Origin: Sulfurospirillum multivorans DSM 12446 | Lineage (GTDB): Bacteria; Campylobacterota; Campylobacteria; Campylobacterales; Sulfurospirillaceae | Direction of reading: 5' to 3' | DNA length: 64,000 nucleotides | Assembly: GCF_000568815.1 (NCBI RefSeq) | Contig: NZ_CP007201.1 | Span: 558,001-622,000, forward strand | Shown here: positions 37,174-45,633 of the stretch, one piece after another | How the letters are laid out: each line of letters starts with the position of its first letter | Numbering within the stretch: position 1 is the first letter of the stretch | Position numbers and translations under genes: made by a program | Notes under the pieces: model-generated | Seen by the model: the letters and a program-made list of their open reading frames with translations, nothing else | Databases searched by the model: none | What the model was told of the DNA's origin: nothing

Positions 37174-38514
37174 TTAAATAAAGATAACAGACATAACATA
37201 AACGATTGCAATGGTCACAAGTCCTTGTACTAAAGTTGCCATAGTAAATGCCTTGTACGCGGTTGGAACATCCATTTGACTGAAACGTGAGACAACCCAA
37301 AAGAAACTATCATTTGCGTGACTGACCGTCATCGCTCCAGCGCCAATCGCCATAACGGTGAGAACTTTACCCATTTCACTGTCTAATCCTAAACTTGCAA
37401 GAAGCGGATACATAATGGTCGAAGTCACCACCAGTGCCGTTGTTGAAGAGCCTTGCGCGGTTTTAAGCGCTGCTGCGATGATGAAGGGCACAAAGATACC
37501 AAGGCTAAGGGTTTGAAGCGTTAGCCCAAGGTAATCACCAATGCCACTGGCTTTAAGAACCGCCCCCAGCGCACCACCCGCTCCTGTGATGATGAGAATC
37601 TCACCTGCATTTTTAACACCTTCACCGACCCACCCTGCTAAACGCTCTTCGTCCCATTTTGGAAGTAAAAGGCTGGCAAAAAGCACACCGACTAAAAGCG
37701 CATTGGCAGGGTGACCTAAGAAAACAAAAAATTTATAGATAAACGTTTCACTAGAGCCTTTAAAGGCGAGCTTTGCGATACTTTCTATTGCCATCAAAAG
37801 AACAGGGACAAAAATAGGCGCAAAAGATTTGAACGCACTGGGAAGCGTGCCGTATTTGGCTTGGACTTCGCTGTCTTTTTCCAAGTCAATATCAAGGTCT
37901 TCGCCACTTTGATACAATGGGCCTCGTTTGATCGCCCAAAAATAACCTGCAAGCATCGTAAAAATAGCGACAAACAGACCCACGAGAATAACAAGACCAA
38001 GATTTCCAACCATCAAGTTACCCGCCGCCGCAATAGGGCCAGGTGTCGGAGGAACCAGCGTATGGGTGGCATAAAGCCCCGTTGCGAGTGCGACACTCAT
38101 TGCCACACCGGAGACTTTAAGCTGTTTGACCATCGAGCGCTTGAGTGCGTTTAAGATGACAAATCCGCTGTCACAAAACACAGGAATCGAGACGATGTAG
38201 CCGATGATGGACATCGCTAGAATTGGGCGCTCTTTACCCACAAGTTTAAGAACAACGTTTGCCATTTTAATCGCAGCGCCACTTTTTTCCAAGATGACAC
38301 CAATGATGGTTCCAAGCACAATGACGATACCAATATACGCTAAAATGCCGCCAAAGCCTGATGTGATGGTTTTTGCGATGTCGGCGTACTTCATACCGAC
38401 ACTAAACGCGATTCCATACGCCGCAATAAGAAGGGCAATAAAAGGGTGCAATTTCCATTTGCTGGTTGAAAGTACGATAAATCCTATCGCTACGAGTAAG
38501 ATAACGATTAACAT
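37174..38514 (-). CDS. GntP-family gluconate/organic acid permease
   Basis: 446 residues with about twelve hydrophobic segments. The phrases GKERPILAMSIIGYIVSIPVF and CDSGFVILNALKR and THTLVPPTPGPIAAA fit GntP/DsdX transporters (gluconate, D-serine, or hydroxy-acids). The stop is 21 bases from the convergent helicase gene. No catabolic gene is adjacent, so the substrate is open. The start is ATG at 38514. Confidence 0.9.
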   Translation of the reverse strand: MLIVILLVAIGFIVLSTSKWKLHPFIALLIAAYGIAFSVGMKYADIAKTITSGFGGILAYIGIVIVLGTIIGVILEKSGAAIKMANVVLKLVGKERPILAMSIIGYIVSIPVFCDSGFVILNALKRSMVKQLKVSGVAMSVALATGLYATHTLVPPTPGPIAAAGNLMVGNLGLVILVGLFVAIFTMLAGYFWAIKRGPLYQSGEDLDIDLEKDSEVQAKYGTLPSAFKSFAPIFVPVLLMAIESIAKLAFKGSSETFIYKFFVFLGHPANALLVGVLFASLLLPKWDEERLAGWVGEGVKNAGEILIITGAGGALGAVLKASGIGDYLGLTLQTLSLGIFVPFIIAAALKTAQGSSTTALVVTSTIMYPLLASLGLDSEMGKVLTVMAIGAGAMTVSHANDSFFWVVSRFSQMDVPTAYKAFTMATLVQGLVTIAIVYVMSVIFI

Positions 38515-38648
38515 TCTGACTCCTTCGTGAGTTTTTTAACTTAAACTATATGCTTAAATTTAAACAGGTAATTATAGTCTAAAAGGAGTCATTTGAAGAC
38601 GAAAAAACGTAAAGAATGAATCGTTTACGTTTTTTACATGTAAAGGTT

Positions 38649-40271
38649 TTAAGCGACGATAGCAGCTTTCTTAACTTCGAGTCTATCGTACATATCGAGG
38701 ATATTGACATAATGTTGATGTAGGCTAACATCGATGAGGTACGCTTTACCATCTAAGATGTTTAAGGCATGTTCGACTTTTTCTTTGCCAAAGATGTCCC
38801 AAAGGGCACTTTCATACTCAGCCCAAACCAGTTTTTGCTCTCTCAAAGAGAGGATTTCGCAGAGAAGTTTGCTCATAGGGTTTTGACTAAAAGAGAGCAG
38901 CATTTGAGCCTCTTCGTAATTTTCCAACAGCAGATGCACTTGCGCTTTAAGCTCGATCATCTGAAAATTTTGCTCGAAAATCACGCCGATGTATTTTTCC
39001 ATATTGAGTGAATCTTCCAGCGGTTCGATCGCTTCAAGCAAGGCTTCGTGGTCTTCTTCTTTGAAGTTGAGCACGCTATGGCGTATGAATTTACCACTGT
39101 TTCGGTTTTGATAGACCATATCTTCGATAGGGTAAACCTCGGAGATGCTAGGAACGAGCATATGGCATGAATAAAAGTCTAAGTAGGTGTATTCACGCAG
39201 GTAAATCTCTTTACCCATTGATTTGACGATGTCGCATAAAAAAGCGTACTCCGCTTCGCTTCCCTCACCCTTGTAATCCCATGGTGCATACTCAAAACTT
39301 TTGATAGCATTTAAAAAGCCAAAGCCGATTTTACCGTTAGAATCGATGAAGTGAGCTTCAAGGTTGAAAGTGTCGCCTACGATGCTCATGTCAAACGTTG
39401 GCATCTCAAACGCGTCAAGATTTTCAACGCCTCGTCCTTGCATCAGCTCGCTCATGGTGCGCTCCAAACTGACCTCTAAAATCGGGTGGGCGCCAAAGGA
39501 GACAAACAGCGTGCCATTGCGTGGGTTAATGAGCGAGATAGCCGTTACGGGGAACTTTCCACCCAAAGAGGCATCAAGCACTTCAACGATGAAGCCTGCT
39601 TTTCTAAGCTCAGCTAAATCAGCCTGAAGTTTAGGAAATGTAGCGATGATCGCTTCGGGGTATTTTGGAAGGGCATACCCATTTTGGATGATCTCAATTT
39701 TGGCATGACGCTCAAAGATCTCACTCAGCGCCTGCACTTTCGCTTCATCAGGCGTGTTTCCGCTCGCAAGTCCGTTACTGACATAAAGATTGCTCAGAAT
39801 GTTGAGGGGAATGTAAACCTCTTCTTTCCCAAAAAAGCTCTGAAAAGGGAGTGCCACAATTTTGTCCAGATAGTCACTGTTGAAGTCGACCAAGTCTTCG
39901 TGGCTCATTTCATGGGATGGATTATAGATTACATGTAAAGAAGGATTGAGGTACTCACCACCAAATTCAAACACCTTTTGGTCAGGGTAATAGGCACGAT
40001 TTGGAAGGTGAAAATCGATAAAACAGTTATTGGTTTGAAGGCGTTCGATGTACTCGCCAAGTGCGCTCGCTTTAGAAGCAAGAGAAAGTGTGCCTTTGCC
40101 GTTAGAGTAGATGTGATTAGGCGCTTCGATGGAAGCTAAATTGACCGAGTAGCAGTGTGTAAGGGGATGCTTCTCGGTTGCAAATTTCATGCCACAACCA
40201 AGGTCTTTTAAAATTGTTTCCATTTTTAAAATAGAAGCTTCAAGGGGTGCATTTTTTGAGAGAATATTCAT
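38649..40271 (-). CDS. ycaO: YcaO-family protein (RimO accessory-type)
   Basis: About 540 residues from ATG 40271, which gives MNILSKNAPLEASI, the standard family start; the frame is open 27 codons further upstream. ATP-binding YcaO core (about 30-380: NGKGTLSLASKASALGEYIERLQTN, ALSEIFERHAKIEII) plus the C-terminal TPR-like helical part typical of E. coli YcaO. E. coli YcaO promotes RimO-dependent methylthiolation of ribosomal protein S12; rimO is in this window at 13.6 kb. No leader-peptide gene is near, so a RiPP role is unlikely. One palindrome copy (39929) is read Leu-His-Val. Confidence 0.88.
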   Translation of the reverse strand: MNILSKNAPLEASILKMETILKDLGCGMKFATEKHPLTHCYSVNLASIEAPNHIYSNGKGTLSLASKASALGEYIERLQTNNCFIDFHLPNRAYYPDQKVFEFGGEYLNPSLHVIYNPSHEMSHEDLVDFNSDYLDKIVALPFQSFFGKEEVYIPLNILSNLYVSNGLASGNTPDEAKVQALSEIFERHAKIEIIQNGYALPKYPEAIIATFPKLQADLAELRKAGFIVEVLDASLGGKFPVTAISLINPRNGTLFVSFGAHPILEVSLERTMSELMQGRGVENLDAFEMPTFDMSIVGDTFNLEAHFIDSNGKIGFGFLNAIKSFEYAPWDYKGEGSEAEYAFLCDIVKSMGKEIYLREYTYLDFYSCHMLVPSISEVYPIEDMVYQNRNSGKFIRHSVLNFKEEDHEALLEAIEPLEDSLNMEKYIGVIFEQNFQMIELKAQVHLLLENYEEAQMLLSFSQNPMSKLLCEILSLREQKLVWAEYESALWDIFGKEKVEHALNILDGKAYLIDVSLHQHYVNILDMYDRLEVKKAAIVA

Positions 40272-40340
40272 AATGTCATAATTCCTTTTGGGTGTAACGC
40301 GATATGGTAAAATGGGTAAAAGTTGAGTAGGTTTAGGAAG

Positions 40341-40387
40341 TAACGTGGTCACACTAGAAGTTTAGAACTTCCATTGTGACCACGTTA
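40341..40387. terminator. Long hairpin between ycaO and ssrA
   Basis: A 13-bp perfect stem (TAACGTGGTCACA with TGTGACCACGTTA) encloses a second small hairpin (GAAGTT, TAG, AACTTC). It lies 14 bases downstream of the tmRNA 3' end. No T-tract follows, so it could be a terminator, a processing signal or a transcription barrier. Confidence 0.5.
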
Positions 40388-40400
40388 AAATCAATTCGAA

Positions 40401-40776
40401 TGGTGGAGCTGTGGGGGATTGAACCCCAGTCCAAAAATAGCCACCTATGACGTCTACATGCTTAGATATTGTTGATAGTGTTTAATTTTGCTTCGTACAA
40501 CAATCAGAAAACTACGCAAAACGAGCCTTTAACTTCGCTGCATGTAAAGGCGTTCATGCAGTATATCTATCATAGCTATGATACTTCCCAATCCTCCTTA
40601 GATAGCATTAAAGGGAGAAGCAGTCCTTATGTATTAAACTTATGCAGCTAGTGCGTAAGCAGGACGATAGTTACTGTTGTTAGCAGTTATTGATTGAAGG
40701 TTGTGTAACGGAAGACCCTCACTTCCGACATGCAGCCATAAGCTAAAACTACTCCTGTCGAAGCCATGTCAGCCCC
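40401..40776 (-). ncRNA. ssrA: Transfer-messenger RNA
   Basis: 376 nt. The 5' end GGGGCTG pairs with CAGCTCC before the encoded ACCA at 40401; the T-arm is GGGGTTCAATCCCC. The tag ORF runs from 40684 to the TAA at 40640-40642 and reads ANNSNYRPAYALAA. It rescues stalled ribosomes. The mRNA-like and pseudoknot regions fill the middle. Start taken as GGGGCT at 40776; a -10 (TAAAAT, minus strand, 40790-40795) lies just upstream. It is divergent from the lipoprotein gene. Confidence 0.96.
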
Positions 40777-40818
40777 ATTCGAGGATACGATTTTACCATA
40801 ATAAATAGGAAACTTTGC

Positions 40819-40824
40819 TATAAT
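40819..40824 (+). promoter_or_regulatory. -10 box of the lipoprotein gene
   Basis: TATAAT preceded by TTTGC, 26 bases before the TTG start, in the divergent gap with ssrA. Confidence 0.5.
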
Positions 40825-40850
40825 CCGCAAAAATATAGAAGGATTTTGTT

Positions 40851-41369
40851 TTGAAAAGATTTTTATCGTATCTTTGTGTAGCACTTTTGGTCTTATTGAT
40901 GCAAGGATGCGCTTCTCGTACACCTCCCGCTTCAACGGTTACAACCTTTGCCAATGAAAAGCCAGATACTACCAACCCGAAACTTTCTAAGCTAGTTGGT
41001 AAAAACTATATCAAGGGAATTGTTCGCTCTTTGAAACAAGAGGCAAATTCGCAATTATGGAATTATGAGATTGATGGTATTGATACAACCAATGGAAAAT
41101 TACCTTATGTGAACTTCAACCACAAAACAGTTCTTGCAAACGAGGGGGATCTCGTTTATGCTTCGTTTGATGGTATGCGTTTAACGGAGATGTTTGTGAT
41201 CAAAGAGGGCTTTTACAAAGGTGGAAAACGTAATACCTACACACCGCCTGTTAAGAAAAAAAGCACCAGTACCAGTAAAAGTAAAAGCAGCGATGATGGT
41301 GGTGCAGGAAAACGTGACAAAGCGCACCAAGTGATAGGCGTTCCAAAAGAAGAGACCATTAAATTCTAA
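40851..41369 (+). CDS. Hypothetical lipoprotein
   Basis: 172 residues. A type II signal peptide ends in LLMQGC (lipidated Cys at 20). The mature domain (YIKGIVRSLKQEANSQLWNYEI... TEMFVIKEGFYKG) is small and beta-rich, and the C-terminus is Ser/Lys-rich low complexity (about 130-150). The start is TTG at 40851 with AGAAGGA ahead; no ATG is available. I do not recognise a family. Probably outer-membrane-anchored. Confidence 0.75.
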   Translation: MKRFLSYLCVALLVLLMQGCASRTPPASTVTTFANEKPDTTNPKLSKLVGKNYIKGIVRSLKQEANSQLWNYEIDGIDTTNGKLPYVNFNHKTVLANEGDLVYASFDGMRLTEMFVIKEGFYKGGKRNTYTPPVKKKSTSTSKSKSSDDGGAGKRDKAHQVIGVPKEETIKF

Positions 41370-41454
41370 AGGTTTACTTTTGTTAACCGATCGTTTACTT
41401 TGAGTTCCTATACTTCTCTTAGCGAATTTCATATTTTCTTCTGAAAGTGAAGAC

Positions 41455-43053
41455 TCAAAGGGGCGATCCGCCAAGCGTCTCTTTGAAACCTTTCTCCAAC
41501 TCTATCGTAAAAATAGCTCCCCCATTTTCATTTCGTGCTTCAAGTTTTCCTCTCATACTTTTTTCAATGATCAGTTTTGCCATATAAAGCCCAATGCCTG
41601 TGCCTTCATTTTGCTCTTTGGTGCTCACATAAGGCTCAAAGATCTTCTCAATAGGCACTATCTTTATTCCCCCACCATTATCTTCAATGCTAAGACGTAC
41701 CATTTGTTCGTCACTTCCAAGGCTAATGGTAATTTTACCACCTTGTCTTTCTGAAGTGATGATGGCATCTTTGGCGTTAGAGAGAAGGTTGAGAACAACT
41801 TGTTCGTACTCACTTTTGTAGCCTATGATAAATTCATCGTGTAAGATATTGACCTCTATTTCGATCTCTTGATTGGTAATAGACATAGCAATGATGCGCA
41901 AAACGTCGTCGATAGACGTTTGAATGCTAAACATTTTTTTGTCTTTGTTGGGCATAAAGAAATTACGAAAATCATCGATGGTGTGGGACATATACTCGAC
42001 AATGGTTTCTGCTTCAACGCATTTAATCTCCATTGCTGTTTTATCGAGCTTGTCCATATTGTATTTTAGTTTGAGCGTCATTAAAAGGGCTGAGAGCTGT
42101 GAGAGCGGTTGTCGCCATTGGTGTGCGATGTTGCTGATCATCTCTCCAAGGGCGATAAATTTGGATTTTTGGATGAGTAGTTGCTCTTGTTCGCGGTTTT
42201 TCTTGATCTCTTCTGTTACACGACTCTCTAGTGTTTTGTTGAGGTTTTCAAGCTCAAGTGTTTTTTGCTGAACCTGTTTATGGTAAGTGTTTAAAAAGCG
42301 TTCGATCCGTTTGCCTAGCATGACGGCAAAGGTATTGGCAATGAGTGCAAAAAGAAGAAAGATGATGATCGCTGATGTGATTTCAAGCTCCATCTTTTTT
42401 TTAAAGGCTGCTTTAGCGATGTCGATCTCTTTGTCAATATCATCGGTGTAAGCGCCTGCGGCAATGATGATATTCCACTCTTTGTAGAGCTTAAAGTAAG
42501 AGACTTTGGGGCGAATGATGTTGCTATCAGGTTTTTTGTAGATGTATTCGACAAAGGAGTACCCTTTTTCGTGAATATCTTGCAAAAATATTTTACGAAA
42601 TGCCTTACCATTTTCATCGGTATACGCATCGGAGATGTATTCACCTTCTAAATCAGGACGATTGGGATTGATGAGCATTTTGGCAAACTTGTCTCCACCG
42701 CTCATATGTTCAACCTGATACACAAAAATATAGTTGTGCTCTTGCCCACCGTAGCGAATATGGCGTATCCAGTCATACACCTCATGATGTAAAGCCTCTA
42801 AGGCACTTGGCTCCATAAGGTTTGTTCGGCTCTTTTTAAATTCGATAAATTCAATAATGGCATCCACTTCACGTTTTAGAACATTACGTTTATTTTCAAC
42901 GAATGTTTTTTTAGTATCTTCGATCTGCGCTTGCAAAATCTCATACTGCTTGGTAATGAAAAAATACCCGTTAAAAAGCATGAGTGAGCTGATAATAAAA
43001 ATGGTACTAACGATAATGATCGTAGAGATATTGCTCTCTTTAATAATCTTCAC
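41455..43053 (-). CDS. Sensor histidine kinase with extracytoplasmic Cache domain
   Basis: 532 residues: transmembrane segments at about 10-32 and 222-245 flank a single-Cache domain (sCache_2-like) with HNYIFVYQVEHMSGG and NPNRPDLEGEYISDAYTDENGKAFRKIF. A coiled coil precedes the H-box NIAHQWRQPLSQLSALL (His near 311), then N, G1 and G2 boxes (LLSNAKDAII, DNGGGI, GTGIGLYMAK). It is divergent from a response regulator and 1 kb from a DctPQM transporter, so it probably senses an organic acid. Confidence 0.92.
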   Translation of the reverse strand: MKIIKESNISTIIIVSTIFIISSLMLFNGYFFITKQYEILQAQIEDTKKTFVENKRNVLKREVDAIIEFIEFKKSRTNLMEPSALEALHHEVYDWIRHIRYGGQEHNYIFVYQVEHMSGGDKFAKMLINPNRPDLEGEYISDAYTDENGKAFRKIFLQDIHEKGYSFVEYIYKKPDSNIIRPKVSYFKLYKEWNIIIAAGAYTDDIDKEIDIAKAAFKKKMELEITSAIIIFLLFALIANTFAVMLGKRIERFLNTYHKQVQQKTLELENLNKTLESRVTEEIKKNREQEQLLIQKSKFIALGEMISNIAHQWRQPLSQLSALLMTLKLKYNMDKLDKTAMEIKCVEAETIVEYMSHTIDDFRNFFMPNKDKKMFSIQTSIDDVLRIIAMSITNQEIEIEVNILHDEFIIGYKSEYEQVVLNLLSNAKDAIITSERQGGKITISLGSDEQMVRLSIEDNGGGIKIVPIEKIFEPYVSTKEQNEGTGIGLYMAKLIIEKSMRGKLEARNENGGAIFTIELEKGFKETLGGSPL

Positions 43054-43136
43054 AAAAAACTCCCACAGTGACTGCTATAATAATGAAAACGAAAAAGAAT
43101 CATAGTCATTCTTTTGAGAAATGTAAAGGGTTGTAA

Positions 43137-43811
43137 ATGGATGAAAAGATGTTAAAAAAGCTTGCGCCATATAGAGTTTTGTATGCCGAAGATGACGTAG
43201 GAGTACGTAAAAATGTCTATGAACTGCTCAGCCTTCTTTTCAAAGAGGTCTATCTTGCGACGGATGGGGAAGAAGCGTACACACTTTTCGTGCAACACAA
43301 ACCCGATCTCATCATTACCGACATTAAGATGCCGCATTTAAGTGGTATTGATTTGGCAAAAAAGATTCGCCAGAACGATCATAAAGCCCATATGATTATC
43401 ATCACCGCGTACACGGAGGTAGATTTTATGCTTGAAGCGATTGAACTCTCTTTGCTTCGCTACATCGTTAAGCCCATCACAGAGCCTAAACTGTTTGATG
43501 CACTGGAAAAATTTTTGCAAGCAAAAGAGAAAGCACACCTTCAAGAATTAGCACCCAGTTGGTATTATGATTCATTGCAAAAAACCATTACACATGAGAG
43601 TGACATTTATGAGCTTACCAAGAAAGAGGCAAAGCTTATTGAACTTCTGTTACAAAAAGATTCGATCATCTCTTATGAAGAGATTGAGCAGAAATTATGG
43701 GAGAGTGAGTACATGAGTCTCAACGCCCTTCGTTTGATGATTAAGAACTTAAGAAAGAAGTTACCAGAGGGGACTTTAAAAAATATTCAAGGAATTGGTT
43801 ACAAATTGTAA
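43137..43811 (+). CDS. Response regulator with winged-helix DNA-binding domain
   Basis: 224 residues. Receiver domain (1-125) with the acidic pair EDD near 19, phospho-acceptor Asp in LIITDIKMP near 61 and KPI near 113; C-terminal OmpR-type winged helix (about 140-224: LTKKEAKLIELLLQ, ALRLMIKNLRKKLPEG, IQGIGYKL). Partner of the divergent Cache kinase, and directly upstream of dctP, which is its likely target. ATG at 43137. Confidence 0.92.
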   Translation: MDEKMLKKLAPYRVLYAEDDVGVRKNVYELLSLLFKEVYLATDGEEAYTLFVQHKPDLIITDIKMPHLSGIDLAKKIRQNDHKAHMIIITAYTEVDFMLEAIELSLLRYIVKPITEPKLFDALEKFLQAKEKAHLQELAPSWYYDSLQKTITHESDIYELTKKEAKLIELLLQKDSIISYEEIEQKLWESEYMSLNALRLMIKNLRKKLPEGTLKNIQGIGYKL

Positions 43812-43935
43812 CATAAAAAATCAAGAAAAGTTTAATTTTACCCAGTTTAGTTACAAAAAGAAACCATTGGAGCGTTATTCGTAATACTTTGAAGCTTTAC
43901 ATGTAAAGATACATAACTTTGACATAATTTTCACC

Positions 43936-43941
43936 TATAAT
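43936..43941 (+). promoter_or_regulatory. -10 box of the TRAP operon
   Basis: TATAAT preceded by TTTCACC, 33 bases before the dctP start, in the gap downstream of the response regulator. A palindrome copy lies at 43897-43906. Confidence 0.5.
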
Positions 43942-43974
43942 CGACAGTGAAAATACTATGAATAAGGAGTCAAC

Positions 43975-44964
43975 ATGACTAAGTTTCTTAAAGTAATGGC
44001 GCTAGCAACGCTTCTTGTTTCCTCTGCTATTGCTGCAGAATATACCATCAAAGTGACACACGTCGTCAGTCCAAATACCCCAAAAGGTATGGGTGCTGAT
44101 TTCTTTGCAAAAAGAGTCGGTGAGCTCACAGGCGGCAAAGTTGAAGTTGTTGTTTTCCCAAACTCACAGTTATACGGTGATGGCGAAGAGATGAAAGCCC
44201 TCAAACTTGGAAATGCTCACATCGCAATGCCAAGCTTCTCAAAATTTACCAGTATTGTTCCAGAGATGCAACTTTTCGATCTTCCTTTCATCTTTAGAGA
44301 CAAAGATCATCTTTATAAAGTCTTAGATGGCGAAGTAGGGCAAGTTCTGAAAGATAAAGTCACCGCAAAAGGTTTCGTTGCGCTTGATTATTGGGATGCA
44401 GGCTTTAAACACCTCTCTTCCAATAAAAAAGCAATTTTGACCCCACAAGATGCGGAAGGTCAGAAGTTTCGTATTATGAGCTCACACGTTTTGGAAGCTC
44501 AATTCAAAGCGATTGGCGCAAATCCACAAGTCTTGCCATTTTCAGAGGTTTACTCAGCATTGCAACAAGGTGTTGTCGATGGTGCTGAAAATCCACTTTC
44601 AAACTTCTATACCAAAAAGTTTAACGAAGTTCAAACAGACTTAACCCTCTCTGACCATGGTTATCTTGGTTACTTGGTCATTATGAGTGAGAGCTTTTGG
44701 AAAAAATTCCCAAATGACCTCAAACCAATGGTGCTTCAAGCGATGAAAGAAGCCACCGTGTATGAGCGAAAGCTAGCGGCGCAAGATGATGAAGAGATGC
44801 TTACGAAGTTAAAAGAGTATGCAAAAACATCAGGCAACCTCAAAATTCATACATTAACAGCAGAGCAAAAAGCGGTATGGCAAAAAGCGATGGAAGCGAT
44901 CTATCCACAGTTTTACAAGGTCATCGGTGAAGATCTCATTAAAAAAGTTCAAGCGGTTAAATAA
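43975..44964 (+). CDS. dctP: TRAP transporter substrate-binding protein DctP
   Basis: 329 residues. Signal peptide cleaved near residue 21 (AIAA-EY). The periplasmic DctP fold shows HVVSPNTPKGMGADFFAKRVGELTGGKVEV, FKHLSSNKKAILTPQDAEGQKFR (conserved substrate Arg) and GAENPLSNFYT. DctP-type proteins of this kind bind C4-dicarboxylates or other organic acids. AAGGAG before the ATG. A terminator-like hairpin follows the gene, so DctP is probably made in excess over the membrane subunits. Confidence 0.94.
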   Translation: MTKFLKVMALATLLVSSAIAAEYTIKVTHVVSPNTPKGMGADFFAKRVGELTGGKVEVVVFPNSQLYGDGEEMKALKLGNAHIAMPSFSKFTSIVPEMQLFDLPFIFRDKDHLYKVLDGEVGQVLKDKVTAKGFVALDYWDAGFKHLSSNKKAILTPQDAEGQKFRIMSSHVLEAQFKAIGANPQVLPFSEVYSALQQGVVDGAENPLSNFYTKKFNEVQTDLTLSDHGYLGYLVIMSESFWKKFPNDLKPMVLQAMKEATVYERKLAAQDDEEMLTKLKEYAKTSGNLKIHTLTAEQKAVWQKAMEAIYPQFYKVIGEDLIKKVQAVK

Positions 44965-44974
44965 CCTAAGAGAA

Positions 44975-45008
44975 GGCACTTTGTTACAAATGCAAGGTGC
45001 CTTTTTTT
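44975..45008 (+). terminator. Intercistronic terminator between dctP and dctQ
   Basis: GGCACTTTG and CAAGGTGCC form a 9-bp stem (one G-U) with a nine-base loop, followed by seven T. As it lies inside the operon it should allow only partial read-through to dctQM. Confidence 0.8.
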
Positions 45009-45069
45009 GTATCTGCGCCTTTATGGCTTAAAAGACTTTATGTAAAAAGTTTGGATAAAAAGAGAAGAG

Positions 45070-45633
45070 ATGAAAAAATATTTTACAATCCTCGATTTAG
45101 GGGTTATGGCAATCAATAAAAATATTGCAGTTTTTGGCATTGCCTTGGGTGTTATTCTTGCCTTTACAAACGTGGTACTGCGCTATTTTTTTGAGATGAG
45201 TCTTACGTGGGCAGGAGAGCTTACCAACTATCTTTTTATGTGGTCAGCGCTTTTTGGTGCCGCGTATGGTTTCAAAAAAGGGGTTCATATCTCTGTGACA
45301 ATGCTTTTGGAGAAATTACCACCCATGATGGCAAAAATTATTCTGATGGGGGCACATCTGTTTAGTTGTCTCTACCTTGCATTGATGTCCTATTTTGGGT
45401 ACGAATTGGTTTTGATGTTGATTGATTTTGGTGAAATGAGCATCGATCTACGCATTCCGATGTGGATTCCACACCTTGTTTTGCCTTTTGCTTTTATTGG
45501 CGCGGCATTTCGTGCAGGAGAGAAAATCTTTGAAGTGGCTGCAACGGACGCACATAAAGTGGTCGTAAACAGCGAACTTGAAACATTGCACGATTCATTA
45601 GAAATTAGAGGAGTTAAAGATGTTAATGCTTAG
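45070..45633 (+). CDS. dctQ: TRAP transporter small permease DctQ
   Basis: 187 residues with four transmembrane segments. VVLRYFFEMSLTWAGELTNYLFMWSALFGAAYGFKKGVHI is the DctQ signature (ELxxxLFxWxxFLGAA-like). It forms the Na+-coupled transporter with DctM. The C-terminal ~35 residues are a hydrophilic tail. The last 14 bases overlap dctM. GAGAAG precedes the ATG. Confidence 0.93.
   Translation: MKKYFTILDLGVMAINKNIAVFGIALGVILAFTNVVLRYFFEMSLTWAGELTNYLFMWSALFGAAYGFKKGVHISVTMLLEKLPPMMAKIILMGAHLFSCLYLALMSYFGYELVLMLIDFGEMSIDLRIPMWIPHLVLPFAFIGAAFRAGEKIFEVAATDAHKVVVNSELETLHDSLEIRGVKDVNA

Noticed and set aside
40469-40651. 60-residue ORF in the tmRNA region
   Set aside because: It lies inside the tmRNA on the opposite strand; the RNA structure explains the sequence.
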